64,000 nucleotides of DNA from T3Sed10-213 sp012519365 (GTDB lineage: Bacteria > Planctomycetota > Phycisphaerae > Sedimentisphaerales > Anaerohalosphaeraceae). The position numbers and the translations under genes are program-made. The stretch is from positions 1 to 64,000 of the forward strand of contig JAPXLV010000003.1 in assembly GCA_033809355.1 (NCBI GenBank), written 5' to 3'. Positions 18,407 through 27,805 of the stretch are shown here, in pieces; position 1 is the first letter of the stretch; every line of letters begins with the position of its first letter. A model generated the notes under the pieces. It was not told the origin of the DNA. It did not search any database and saw nothing but the letters and a program-made list of their open reading frames with translations.

Positions 18407-21274
18407 CTATCGACAACGAATCGGATCGCCGGGATCCGTACAACGCAGCCAGTCTTTGGCCAAAAGCGCAAAATCCTCAAACGTAACGTAGCAATCCCGA
18501 TTCAAATCGCCGACCAGATATGTCTGGGGATCCTCACAGGAGGGTTTGCCCACGACAGATTCATACGTGGTACCGATTCGCAGCTCATCCAGTGACCAGA
18601 CGGCACCCGGGCCGCCTATCAAGGCAATTTGCTCAATTGCCGCCATCGACCGATCTGAAAATGTCCCTTCAACAGTCCACTGAACCTGTGCTTCAGACAG
18701 CGGAACGGCATCTACCCCCGCCTGAATCGCCTTCACGCAGGCCCCCTTGAATTGTCCATCGTGCAGTTCAACCTTGGCAATCAACCAATAGACGGCGTCC
18801 ATCTCCACGATGCCCGACGCTGAGGCGGCAACTTCATCGGATTTAGCAACGAAAAACTGCTCGCTGTCGCTCACACCGAACGAGACGATCGCCGCTGCCT
18901 GGGCATCTTGCAGTTCAATCGCCAGGGCATCGTTTGGCCCCCTATCGGGTGTCTGGTCCAATGCCCGACTGACCAGGACGCTGATAAACAGACTTTCCGT
19001 GTCGTTTGAGGTAATGGGGTTGGCCAGACGGCGCTGCACCGAAAGCCCCTGTGCGGTCGAATCCACCCGACCCAGTTGACGCGTTAATCGATATCCGTTG
19101 AACGGAATGTCAGCAGAATTGAAACGCGGATGCCACAGCCGAGTGAATTCGCCTGTACCTGTCCAGGAGCCCGTCCAGCCCACCCCGCCGCGGCGTGGAT
19201 CGGCCGCGTTGCCAAATCCATCATATTGACTTAGCATTGGATCATGGGGGCCGTTTTCGAGCGTATCGATGCTGCATTTGTAAAGACGAACCAGCGTTGA
19301 GCCGGTTTCTTCAAACAAAACGCCGATACTGCCGTCGGCCAGCCGTTTCAGGTCCGAGTAGGCGGCAAAATTGCGATGAATCTGCACCGGATTGATAAAT
19401 GACCGACCTTCGTCATAACTGGTCCAGACGGCCATATTGTACCGTCCGCCTGCCGTTCCGATGGGTTCGCCCAAAGGTCCGCTGAACAGGATTCGGTCGC
19501 GGTCATCACCGTCTTGTTTGGCCGAGAAGCGTTCCAGTCCGCAATCCACGGGGGTAATATAGATGTCGCCGGTCGATTGCTGCGTCCAGGTTTGACCGCC
19601 GTCGCTGCTGTGCAGTCGCACACGATACAACCCGGAATTGGGACGCGCATCCCACAACAGATCGCCATGGGTCAGTTCCACCACGTCGGACTCATTCAAC
19701 GGAGGAAATGACGTCTTCAATTCGCCGGCCTGCCAGGTTTGTCCGGCATCATCGCTGAACACCGAAATCGGATACTGTCCATTGACATGGGCGGGAATCA
19801 ACAAACGCCCATTTCTGGAAGACTGCGTTTGCCAGCGGAGCTGAATGCCGTGTCCCGGGCCGGAATTTAACGCCCGCCAGGCAGGGTTTTTGACCTGGGG
19901 ATTCAGATTGATCGGGCCTGACCATGTCTTGCCGTTATCGTCGCTGGTCTGTAAGAGCAAAACGGACGAGGTTTCATCCAAACCGGCAGGAACACATCCC
20001 TGGCCGCACAAATCCGGCCACTGGGTATAGAGCAGATGCACCTTGCCGGCGACCATGTCGGTTAGAGGCCGGGGGTCGGAAAAATCAAACTGTGAATCGT
20101 GCTGCAGCACCACCAGCGGTTCAAAGGTCGCTCCGTGATTGGTCGACCGTTTCATCACCATATCAATCGGCTGGGGATAGCCGGGGTCGCCGCTGTTTCG
20201 TCGGCCCTCAGCAAACGCCAGCACAGACCCGTCCGGCGCGACAGTCAGAGAAGGAATCCGGTAATTTGGCGTCCCCTGGGGCCCTTCCTGACCGCCGACA
20301 AACACATCGGTAATTCCCGTCACCGGCCAGTCATTGTCTTCAATGACAACACGCAGCGTCGGCAGTGTAAGTTGATCATATGCAGGCAGACTCGAGGCGG
20401 AGGTAAAGAATATCTGGCCTTCGTGAAGGCCTTCCACGATAGTGTCGTCAACGGCTGTTATTGTTACGATTTGCGGCACAACCGGATCTGCCGGCGGCTC
20501 AAAAACCAGTGTAATTTCCGATTGACCATTAACATAAAGCTGGTTATCCGTTTTGACCGTGATCGATACCGGCGCGGTGGGGTTCTTGCGAACAAAAATG
20601 TCGTAAGACAGCGCCCCGCCGCCCTCGCGAAGCGAATCGCCATGGGCCACAACATCGATCGGCAGGACTTCGGACAAAACAACATCGTCTACCCCCAGAT
20701 ACGCGCCGTCAACGCTTTGGATCCGCTTAATGCGGACAAACGCCCGATCGGCATCATCGAGCGTGCCCGTTGTGAAGGAATGTGTCACGACGTGGTCGGC
20801 TTTGGATTGGGGGATTTGCCAGCCGTCGCCTCGAGCCAACACGGTTTGGGGGCCGTTGATTACGGAGACTGCCGAGGCTGCATCCGGCCCGATGAGAATA
20901 TCGTAAGACACTTCGACCGTACGGCTGCCGACGCTGGTTTCGGCCACCAAGACAGCTGAAAACAGATACTCCGTGCCGCTTTTAAGGCCTTCGATTGGGC
21001 GGCTGATGATACCGGCGCCGTCTTCGATGGTTATCCACATCCGCGTACCGCCAAAATTGCGCGTATCCCAAATTTCATTGGATCGAGCCACCGAGGGCGT
21101 ATAATGCGCTGTCCAGTTTCCGCTGGGCACGCCGTTAATCGCGAATACCGTCTTATCCCCTGGGTCGTAGGCCTCAAAGTCATCACTGAATAAAATGCCG
21201 CCATGGACAGAACTAACCCCAAGGCACATCATCAGACACAATAAAGCACCGCCAACTTTTTTTGCATTGATCAT
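18407..21274 (-). CDS. Multidomain secreted sialidase (GH33)
   Basis: 955 residues. Releases terminal sialic acids. Order: signal peptide (1-25); a beta-sandwich module (about 28-215) homologous to the PEP-CTERM protein at 27806-28468; a Calx-beta-like segment (about 220-320, ending VVIEDND); the sialidase propeller (about 325-690) with the RIP motif YRIPSL (Arg339) of the arginine triad and Asp boxes STNHGATF, SDDNGKTW, SDDAGQTW, SSDGGQTW; a further LamG-like module (about 710-900); and a dockerin-like repeat (DLNRDCYVTFEDFALLAKDWL). ATG 21274 with GGGATTGG upstream and a clean signal peptide is preferred over a start 36 bases upstream. It precedes AGE, nanA, GH20 and the symporter and probably starts the sialic acid unit. 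Confidence 0.9.
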   Translation of the reverse strand: MINAKKVGGALLCLMMCLGVSSVHGGILFSDDFEAYDPGDKTVFAINGVPSGNWTAHYTPSVARSNEIWDTRNFGGTRMWITIEDGAGIISRPIEGLKSGTEYLFSAVLVAETSVGSRTVEVSYDILIGPDAASAVSVINGPQTVLARGDGWQIPQSKADHVVTHSFTTGTLDDADRAFVRIKRIQSVDGAYLGVDDVVLSEVLPIDVVAHGDSLREGGGALSYDIFVRKNPTAPVSITVKTDNQLYVNGQSEITLVFEPPADPVVPQIVTITAVDDTIVEGLHEGQIFFTSASSLPAYDQLTLPTLRVVIEDNDWPVTGITDVFVGGQEGPQGTPNYRIPSLTVAPDGSVLAFAEGRRNSGDPGYPQPIDMVMKRSTNHGATFEPLVVLQHDSQFDFSDPRPLTDMVAGKVHLLYTQWPDLCGQGCVPAGLDETSSVLLLQTSDDNGKTWSGPINLNPQVKNPAWRALNSGPGHGIQLRWQTQSSRNGRLLIPAHVNGQYPISVFSDDAGQTWQAGELKTSFPPLNESDVVELTHGDLLWDARPNSGLYRVRLHSSDGGQTWTQQSTGDIYITPVDCGLERFSAKQDGDDRDRILFSGPLGEPIGTAGGRYNMAVWTSYDEGRSFINPVQIHRNFAAYSDLKRLADGSIGVLFEETGSTLVRLYKCSIDTLENGPHDPMLSQYDGFGNAADPRRGGVGWTGSWTGTGEFTRLWHPRFNSADIPFNGYRLTRQLGRVDSTAQGLSVQRRLANPITSNDTESLFISVLVSRALDQTPDRGPNDALAIELQDAQAAAIVSFGVSDSEQFFVAKSDEVAASASGIVEMDAVYWLIAKVELHDGQFKGACVKAIQAGVDAVPLSEAQVQWTVEGTFSDRSMAAIEQIALIGGPGAVWSLDELRIGTTYESVVGKPSCEDPQTYLVGDLNRDCYVTFEDFALLAKDWLRCTDPGDPIRCR

Positions 21275-21357
21275 TTTTACCAATCCCCATTTGAGTTTTC
21301 CGGGCAACACCGCTGCCTGGGCGTCTGCTCGTCGATTTCTGTTAGTCTCTAATTATG

Positions 21358-21395
21358 GACCGGCAGATGTAACGATTCGGCCACACCTGCCGGTC
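21358..21395. repeat. 9-bp inverted repeat between LamG and sialidase genes
   Basis: GACCGGCAG at 21358 pairs perfectly with CTGCCGGTC at 21387, with a 20-base loop. No U-tract follows on either strand, so it is either a weak terminator for the LamG gene upstream or an operator for the sialidase. Confidence 0.4.
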
Positions 21396-21443
21396 TTGTA
21401 GGAACCTAAAACAGGTTCACCCAAACTAAACTGTCCGCATCAA

Positions 21444-23309
21444 CTACGGCAGACACGTCGGCACGATATTACATTCCAGCCAGCTTTGGGCAAAGGCGGC
21501 AAAGTCATACAAATCCACCCGGCAATCGCGGAACTGCTGACCAATACCGTCGGGGCCGGCAATGTCAAACTCAGGATACCCCAAGCAGATCTCCTCGTCC
21601 GGCTTAACTTCCACATACAACCTTGCCACCGCATACGCATCCAGCGGATAGCTCCAAATCCGCACATCATCCAGTAACCCAATATGCGGCACAGAGCCGT
21701 CCGGCAATTCAGCACCAAATATCAGACTGGCCGGACTGGGCTGCGGCACCCCCGTGCTGGTCGCCTGGTTGCTCAGCACCCCGTTGACATAAACTCGCCC
21801 CGTGCCAGTGGCCGCATCATACGTGCCGGTCACAAAATGCCAGCTGCCGTCAGCAATAAAAACGCCTGAACCCAGGTCGACAAACGACTGACGCAGCGTG
21901 TGAACCGCATTACCTGCGGCGTTGCGGGTCAAAATAAACCCACGGGCCGGATTCTGTCCCTGCTTGGACACATACGCGCCCCACACCCCGGTCCGGGTGG
22001 TCTGTACCCAGGCGCTGACCGTATAACCACGCGGATAAAAATTGTAAAACTCGGCACTGTCGGTCATCGTTACGATATCCTGCGGGGAACCGTACATCTC
22101 CAGTGCCAGGCCGTCAATGCCGTCCGCAAAGTTCGGATCGAACGCCGCTCCGTGGTGGGCAACCGCTTCAGGATACACCTCGGTAACCGCATCGTTCAAA
22201 TCGCCGTCCAATTTCCACCAGCCGACCAGACGTTCGGTGAGCAACTGGACTGCATTCGTGGCGGCCGGAATATTCAAACTGTTGTCCGCCACACAATAGT
22301 AAAACCCTTCGTCGGCAATCCGGACATCCTCAATCACCAGAGTCGGAGCGGTTTGACCGTCCAGCGCTATGCCGTCTTTATACCACTGATAGGTTTCGGC
22401 ATTGACCGCGGTAATCGAAAATTCCGCCGTCCCGCCGGCCTCGACGGTTTGACCAACTGGATTTTGTATAATCACCACTTCAGCCGGCGCGGTGGTAAAC
22501 CGCCACACCGGACCCGTATGCACAATCGGCATCGGCTCATTCGGCTCCAGCGCGTCAACACGCCAATAGTAAGTTAATCCGTTGAGCAGGCCCTCCGGAT
22601 CATAGAAAAAGTCCGCCGCATCATCCGTCGTCGTCTTGACCGGCGTCAGGCCGTAGTACTCCGGATGGTGTTCATTGGGCTCTGTACCGAGATAGACATT
22701 GTAGGTAATTCCCTGTCCGCTGATAAACTCGGACTGCTCCCAAGTCAGCACGACATCCAGCTGAACAAAGTTTGCACCCTCTTCGGGATAAGGACTAAGC
22801 GGCACAAACTTGACTTCCTGGTCCACTTCAAGTTGAATCCACGCGGTTTCGCCCCAGTTGGTATGAGAATAAGTCATTCCGATTCGCTGACCGGCATACT
22901 CTGAACCGATCGGCTCGGTCGTATAAGAAACCGGGTCAACGGTCGTATTGAAACTAAATGAACCGATCACAACGCCGGTATTGGTCTGATCATCCCAGGC
23001 AAGAATATCACCGTGATAGATATACCCGTTCCAGGGACGAAAACGGCTGATCGTAAGGGTCACGGCGTCACCGGGGACAATCACCGCATCGGTAATCCGG
23101 CGAATCGTCATGCCGCTTCCCCAGAGACCCTGGTTTTCATCCATAAGACCATAACCGCTGCCGGCCGCCAACTCTTCCCATACTTCGCCAAAATCCAGAT
23201 TAGAGGCATAATCAAAATCCTCATACAGGATAACTTCCGCATTCGCCTGCAACACAATCAAGGCAAACAGGGCAAGTAAACTCACCGAAAACTTGTATGC
23301 TCTCATCAT
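21444..23309 (-). CDS. Secreted LamG/Ig-like protein with dockerin-like repeat
   Basis: 621 residues, function unknown. Signal peptide (MMRAYKFSVSLLALFALIVLQANA), then an N-terminal beta-rich module (about 25-160, starting EVILYEDFDYA) not shared with its neighbours, a fibronectin-like segment (YYWRVDALEPNEP), an Ig-like domain (YQWYKDGIALDGQ), a LamG jellyroll and a C-terminal dockerin-like repeat (DCRVDLYDFAAFAQSWL). From the fibronectin segment onward it is close to the proteins at 3377 and 23563. Its last 234 bases differ from those of the 23563 gene at only two positions. The start has GGAGAGC in front of two adjacent ATGs (23309 or 23306). Confidence 0.8.
   Translation of the reverse strand: MMRAYKFSVSLLALFALIVLQANAEVILYEDFDYASNLDFGEVWEELAAGSGYGLMDENQGLWGSGMTIRRITDAVIVPGDAVTLTISRFRPWNGYIYHGDILAWDDQTNTGVVIGSFSFNTTVDPVSYTTEPIGSEYAGQRIGMTYSHTNWGETAWIQLEVDQEVKFVPLSPYPEEGANFVQLDVVLTWEQSEFISGQGITYNVYLGTEPNEHHPEYYGLTPVKTTTDDAADFFYDPEGLLNGLTYYWRVDALEPNEPMPIVHTGPVWRFTTAPAEVVIIQNPVGQTVEAGGTAEFSITAVNAETYQWYKDGIALDGQTAPTLVIEDVRIADEGFYYCVADNSLNIPAATNAVQLLTERLVGWWKLDGDLNDAVTEVYPEAVAHHGAAFDPNFADGIDGLALEMYGSPQDIVTMTDSAEFYNFYPRGYTVSAWVQTTRTGVWGAYVSKQGQNPARGFILTRNAAGNAVHTLRQSFVDLGSGVFIADGSWHFVTGTYDAATGTGRVYVNGVLSNQATSTGVPQPSPASLIFGAELPDGSVPHIGLLDDVRIWSYPLDAYAVARLYVEVKPDEEICLGYPEFDIAGPDGIGQQFRDCRVDLYDFAAFAQSWLECNIVPTCLP
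21459..21692. repeat. Near-identical 234-bp segment, copy 1 (3' end of LamG gene)
   Basis: Matches 23575-23808 with two mismatches, both within 8 bases of each other (near 21541-21548). Upstream of the segment the two genes differ clearly, so this looks like recent local gene conversion or unequal crossing over. Confidence 0.9.
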
Positions 23310-23416
23310 TGCTCTCCAAAAAAATTTGCTTCCATTAAAACACGCCGTTTGTGACTGCAAATGACGAATATGCCTTCGTCTTGTAGCCGTCCACTACAAT
23401 TTCAATTAGGAGGTGT

Positions 23417-23438
23417 AAAACAATCATTTGATTGTTTT
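23417..23438. repeat. Hairpin with 10-bp perfect stem
   Basis: AAAACAATCA and TGATTGTTTT are separated by TT and followed on the plus strand by TT. It is AT-rich and symmetric. It could end transcription between the two LamG genes, but there is no plus-strand gene to terminate. Confidence 0.5.
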
Positions 23439-23440
23439 TT

Positions 23441-23523
23441 CACCACGAAGAACACTAAGATCACGAAGGAAATCGTTTTTACTTCACTCAAATCTTCGTG
23501 TTTCTTCGTGCCCTTCGTGATTC
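23441..23523. repeat. CACGAAG-type inverted repeat element
   Basis: The left arm (23441-23470) carries three CACGAAG-like heptamers spaced about 9 bases apart (CACGAAG, CACTAAG, CACGAAG). The right arm (23493-23523) carries three in reverse complement (CTTCGTG). Together they can fold into a long imperfect hairpin with a 22-base loop. Similar elements occur widely in environmental genomes and give spurious proteins rich in TTKxTK repeats; this is general knowledge, not checked here. The intergenic gap 23310-23562 contains nothing else recognisable apart from the small hairpin at 23417. Confidence 0.7.
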
Positions 23524-23562
23524 AATTACACATCAATCGGTCATTCTATTTTATACGACCCC

Positions 23563-25500
23563 TTAGAGACATTCCGGCACGATATTACATTCCAGCCAGC
23601 TTTGGGCAAAGGCGGCAAAGTCATACAAATCCACCCGGCAATCGCGGAACTGCTGGCCAATGCCGTCGGGGCCGGCAATGTCAAACTCAGGATACCCCAA
23701 GCAGATCTCCTCGTCCGGCTTAACTTCCACATACAACCTTGCCACCGCATACGCATCCAGCGGATAGCTCCAAATCCGCACATCATCCAGTAACCCAATA
23801 TGCGGCACGCTTCCATCCGGCCATTCAGCACCGAACATCAAATCCGCCGCATTGGGCTGCGGCACGCCGGCACTGGTGGCCTGATTGCGGAGCACACCGT
23901 TGACATAGATCTTGCCTTGACCGGTGGCGGCGTCGTATGTGCCGGTTACCAAATGCCAAGCACCGTCAGCGATAAGGTAATTGGAACTCAGATCCCCAAA
24001 CGACTGACGCAGCGTATGGGTCGCCCGACCGGACGCATTTTTGGTCAGGATAAACCCGGTGGCGGCTCCCGGCTGGCCGCCCTGCTTGGACACATACGCA
24101 CCCCACGGGCTGACCACTTCGGTCTGCACCCAGGCGCTGACCGTATAACCGCGCGGATAAAAATTGTAGAATTCCGCGGTATCGGCAAGGTTCACAACGT
24201 CAGCCGGATCACCGTACATCTCCAGCGCCGATCCGTTAATGCCTTCAACAAAATCCGGATCAAATGCCGCACCGGGATATGCCGGCGCACCGGGATGAAC
24301 CTCATTGATCGCATCGTCCAGGTCGCCGTCCAGCTTCCACCAGCCGACCAAACGTCGCGTCAGCAACTGAGCTGTATTCGAAACGGCGGGAACGTTCAGC
24401 GTGTTGTCCGCCACGCAGTGATAAAACCCTTCGTCGGCGACCTGCACATTCTCAATGACCAGCGTCGAAGCGGTTTGACCACTCAGTGCTTCGCCGTCTT
24501 TGTACCACTGATAGGTTTCGGCGTTCAGAGCGTGCACCGACAACTCCGCCGCAGCGCCGATATCCACGGTTTGAGCGGCGGGATGCTGCACGATAATCGC
24601 CTCGGCAGGCACGGTCGTAAACGACCAGACCGGCCCCGCATGAAGAATCGGCGCCGGGTCATTCGGCTCATACACATCGACCCGCCAATAATACGTCGTT
24701 CCGTTCAGCAACGAAACCGGAAGGCTGGTCTGGTCCGTCGAAGCCTCAAGCGCCGATAGATCGCCTTCGGCCACAAGCGTTTCGTTGGGGTCGATATAGA
24801 CATCGTATCCCGCCACCGCATACGCATTCGGGCCGATCCAGCTCAACTCGACATCCACCGGTACATTATCCGCGCCGTTGGCCGGATCAGGCGTGCTGAC
24901 ATAGGGGGTCGCCGTGCTGTAGGTCGCGATAAAATGGGGATTCCAGTTGGGTTGATTGATGGTGGTAAAACCGCTCTGGATAACACCGCCCCAGGGATAG
25001 GCCGTGCTGACTTCCAGTTCGACGCCGCCGGTGACAAGATTCCACGTCCCTTCTTCTTTGCCCGGAACCAGCCACACGATGGCGTACTGGGTGTCCTTAG
25101 CCAGAGGAACATAATCAAACTCCCATGTCATCAGCGAATCCGGGTAGGTATTGGCAGTGGCGGCCATATTCACCGTATTGGTTGAAATGCCGACAATCGT
25201 GGAGTTGTTCAGATTGCCGTCCCATGTCAAAACACCCAAATAGGCTTCGCCCGTTGCACCGAATCCACTGGATGATTTGGCATAGGTCCAGTCCAGCAGA
25301 TACATCACATCCGGCACCGTCGTCTCAGCCGGATCCAGCGCCGTCTTGGCCGGCGTGATCACATGCGACAAGAAAGCCGCCTGATTGGACCTAAAGAGAG
25401 GATCAATATCATGAAACGTCTCAGTAAACGTGTCCGCAAAGACAACCGAACACAAGGCGATGAAAATCGCCATAACCAGTGATATGCTTTTATTCTTCAT
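23563..25500 (-). CDS. Secreted LamG/Ig-like protein with dockerin-like repeat
   Basis: 645 residues, function unknown. Signal peptide (MKNKSISLVMAIFIALCSVVFA). The N-terminal module (about 25-200, with VPDVMYLLDWTYAKSS and LMTWEFDYVPLAKDTQYAI) is related to those of the 25538 gene and the PEP-CTERM protein at 28532. A fibronectin-like segment, an Ig-like domain (YQWYKDGEALSGQ), LamG (VGWWKLDGDLDD ... DDVRIWSYPL) and a dockerin-like repeat follow. The ATG at 25500 has an AGGAGA ribosome site; the frame opens 21 bases earlier without one. The 3' end is nearly identical to that of the next gene. Confidence 0.8.
   Translation of the reverse strand: MKNKSISLVMAIFIALCSVVFADTFTETFHDIDPLFRSNQAAFLSHVITPAKTALDPAETTVPDVMYLLDWTYAKSSSGFGATGEAYLGVLTWDGNLNNSTIVGISTNTVNMAATANTYPDSLMTWEFDYVPLAKDTQYAIVWLVPGKEEGTWNLVTGGVELEVSTAYPWGGVIQSGFTTINQPNWNPHFIATYSTATPYVSTPDPANGADNVPVDVELSWIGPNAYAVAGYDVYIDPNETLVAEGDLSALEASTDQTSLPVSLLNGTTYYWRVDVYEPNDPAPILHAGPVWSFTTVPAEAIIVQHPAAQTVDIGAAAELSVHALNAETYQWYKDGEALSGQTASTLVIENVQVADEGFYHCVADNTLNVPAVSNTAQLLTRRLVGWWKLDGDLDDAINEVHPGAPAYPGAAFDPDFVEGINGSALEMYGDPADVVNLADTAEFYNFYPRGYTVSAWVQTEVVSPWGAYVSKQGGQPGAATGFILTKNASGRATHTLRQSFGDLSSNYLIADGAWHLVTGTYDAATGQGKIYVNGVLRNQATSAGVPQPNAADLMFGAEWPDGSVPHIGLLDDVRIWSYPLDAYAVARLYVEVKPDEEICLGYPEFDIAGPDGIGQQFRDCRVDLYDFAAFAQSWLECNIVPECL
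23575..23808. repeat. Near-identical 234-bp segment, copy 2 (3' end of LamG gene)
   Basis: Partner of 21459-21692. It encodes the end of LamG and the dockerin-like repeat. Confidence 0.9.
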
Positions 25501-25537
25501 AATTGGTCTCCTGTTCAACATAACTTTTCAATCGCCT

Positions 25538-27490
25538 TTAATCCACATTCCTGACGACATTACTGTCCAGCCAGTTCTCCGCCAGGACCGCCAAATCGTA
25601 CAGATCGACGCGGCAATCCCGATGTTCAGGCCCCACACCGGTCGGACCGGCGATATCCAGTTCAGGAAATCGGGCACAGACATCTTTATCTTTCATTTCA
25701 CGATAGACCTCGATAATCTCATCGAGCGACAGCGGATAATTATAGATTCGGACATCATCGACGGAACCGGTAAAACCTAACTGGGTATCTGTTTCGGAAG
25801 CACCGCCGATCAACAGATCGGTTTGTCCCGACAACAACGTCTCTTGAACCCCTGCGACATCCTGCAGAACCTCAAACGCATCCCCATTATTATAGATTCC
25901 GTAAGTGCGCCGCTCCTGCGTCGCCGGATCGTAGGTCATCGCCGCAAACCGCCAGCCGTCGGATTGATCGCCCGGCACCGCCGTGACCCAGGGGCCTCCA
26001 TCCAGAAGCGTCGCGATTTGCTCGTTTTGGCCTTTCCCGATCGCATAGGAGCCGGTCTTACTGACCGCCCTGCGGTAATCCCGTCCCGACGGACCGGCCA
26101 CCCAGGCCGTTACGGTCAGCCCGTTGGGATGGAAATTGAAAAGCTCCGCACTGTTCGGAATCCGAACCACTCGGATCCCGTTAAACCGGGCAGCGCCCTG
26201 CGGCGTCCCATCCGCACCCTCGACATAGTTGACCGGCTCTGTTGCCGGTTCGCCTTCCTCAATATACACGCCGTCCCAGTTCTCTTCCGCTTTGGATACA
26301 ATCGCCTCAAGCGTGCCGTCCAGCGGCCAGTGAGCAATCAGACGCCGTATCATCAGCCGCGCCGGATTCGATGCCGCCGGGACTTGACGCTCATTATCCA
26401 CAACGCAGTAATATTCACCTTCATCATCATACTGAGCATTCTCCAGTGTCAGGACAGGCGAATCCTCCCCTACTATCGGCACACTGTTGCCGTCCGGCAG
26501 CACCTTGTACCACTGATACACCGTCGTGTTCTCCGCTTCCACGAAAAATTCAGCCGTGCCGCCTTCCGATACAGACGTATTGGCAGGATGCGTCGTAATT
26601 ATGGCTCTGGCCGTAACCGTCGAAAATGACCACACCGAACCGGTATGCACGACCGGCATCGGCTCATTCGGCTCAACGGCATCGACGCGCCAGTAATAGG
26701 TCATGTCATTACTCAGAACCGGATCGGGAGTAAACGTCAACTCCTGCTGAGCGGGACTGTAATACATCGCATCCTGAGCCGTCAGGTTCAGCTCGTTCGG
26801 ATCCATATAGACCGTGTAAGATAAGGCCTCATAGGCCGCCGGGCCTTCCCACGAGAGCGTCACTTCAGTCGGCACACTGATCGCACCGTTGGCCGGATAG
26901 GGATCGCCGGCAACTTCGCGTTGACTAACGCTGTAGGTCGCCTGAAACTGACTGTCCCAGTTATTGGCGATTTCATCGATACGAATCCAGCCGCCGCCGT
27001 CGTAGGGGCTGCCTGTTGTCATCCGAACCTCGCCGCGGATTCCGGTAGTGATTTCACCCCCCACATACTGGATAAACATCATGGCGTACTGGGCATTGGC
27101 ATCCAGCTCCAGATGATCAAATTCCCATATCATCAGATCACCGGGGGCAAACGCGGACATATCCAGGGCGTTGGTTGACACGCCGACCAATGTGGCTTCG
27201 GTCATCTCGGCGACAGTCAACGCTGAAAAAACCGCCAGATAGGTCTGGCCGCCCTGAGGCACACTCGAAGGCGACCGGAAATATCTCCAGTCCAGCAGAT
27301 AGACCGTATCCGGAACGCTGAACCCCTCCGGACTTATCAAACCGGCATTTGGGGTAAATGTCTGTCCCCAGCCGTTGGCTTGGTCGGCCACCTGATCAAA
27401 CAGGGGGTTCCCGGCGGTGAACGTCGCTGCGCCGGCCGTGAGGGACAGACCCGCCAAAATCATCAAGCCTGCAATTAATGTCGTTCTCAT
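25538..27490 (-). CDS. Secreted LamG/Ig-like protein with dockerin-like repeat
   Basis: 650 residues, function unknown. Signal peptide (about 1-22, ending LSLTAGA), then an N-terminal module (about 23-200) that is close to the whole PEP-CTERM protein at 28532-29170: both have NGWGQxFTPNAG-like, VPDTVYLxDW and ELDANxQYAMMF strings. A fibronectin-like segment (YYWRVDAVEPNEP), an Ig-like domain (YQWYKVLPDGNS), a LamG domain (IAHWPLDGTLEA ... DDVRIYNYPL) and a C-terminal dockerin-like repeat (DCRVDLYDLAVLAENWL) follow. It lies 37 bases upstream of the 23563 gene, so they are probably co-transcribed. Confidence 0.8.
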   Translation of the reverse strand: MRTTLIAGLMILAGLSLTAGAATFTAGNPLFDQVADQANGWGQTFTPNAGLISPEGFSVPDTVYLLDWRYFRSPSSVPQGGQTYLAVFSALTVAEMTEATLVGVSTNALDMSAFAPGDLMIWEFDHLELDANAQYAMMFIQYVGGEITTGIRGEVRMTTGSPYDGGGWIRIDEIANNWDSQFQATYSVSQREVAGDPYPANGAISVPTEVTLSWEGPAAYEALSYTVYMDPNELNLTAQDAMYYSPAQQELTFTPDPVLSNDMTYYWRVDAVEPNEPMPVVHTGSVWSFSTVTARAIITTHPANTSVSEGGTAEFFVEAENTTVYQWYKVLPDGNSVPIVGEDSPVLTLENAQYDDEGEYYCVVDNERQVPAASNPARLMIRRLIAHWPLDGTLEAIVSKAEENWDGVYIEEGEPATEPVNYVEGADGTPQGAARFNGIRVVRIPNSAELFNFHPNGLTVTAWVAGPSGRDYRRAVSKTGSYAIGKGQNEQIATLLDGGPWVTAVPGDQSDGWRFAAMTYDPATQERRTYGIYNNGDAFEVLQDVAGVQETLLSGQTDLLIGGASETDTQLGFTGSVDDVRIYNYPLSLDEIIEVYREMKDKDVCARFPELDIAGPTGVGPEHRDCRVDLYDLAVLAENWLDSNVVRNVD

Positions 27491-27700
27491 TTTGAAAACC
27501 TCCGCTAAAATATTAAACTCTATCGGCAGCGAATCGTTCGTTGCTCATCTGTTTTCTTGTTCACTGTTCCATTGCTCGCTTCCCCTGAAAATACCTTTGG
27601 TATTCCCGCTGACACAATCCCTGATCTTATTCCTTGCAGACACATTGTTGTACCGTATTGCTTACTGCCATTTCTCATCACACCGGCAGTCGTTTTTTTC

Positions 27701-27742
27701 AAAAGGCAGCGGCGGCCGGAATACACCAGGCGGCCGCTGCCC
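27701..27742 (-). terminator. Terminator after the first PEP-CTERM gene
   Basis: A GC-rich hairpin (GGCAGCGGCGGCC at 27705 pairing with CGGCCGCTGCC ending at 27742) is followed on the minus strand by TTTT. It ends the transcript of the gene at 27806-28468. The rest of the 27491-27805 gap has no recognisable gene. Confidence 0.7.
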
Positions 27743-27805
27743 CGTTTTACGTTCACTGCGCTGATTCGCTGTTGGGCGATGATAACTTACTTTGCCGTGC
27801 TTTGT

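Noticed and set aside
23417..23438. Bidirectional terminator between LamG genes
   Set aside because: The hairpin is AT-rich and lacks a GC stem; kept only as a repeat.
23361..23723. Plus-strand reading frame with FTTKNTKITKE
   Set aside because: This is translation of the CACGAAG inverted-repeat element plus antisense of a LamG gene; such proteins are known artefacts.
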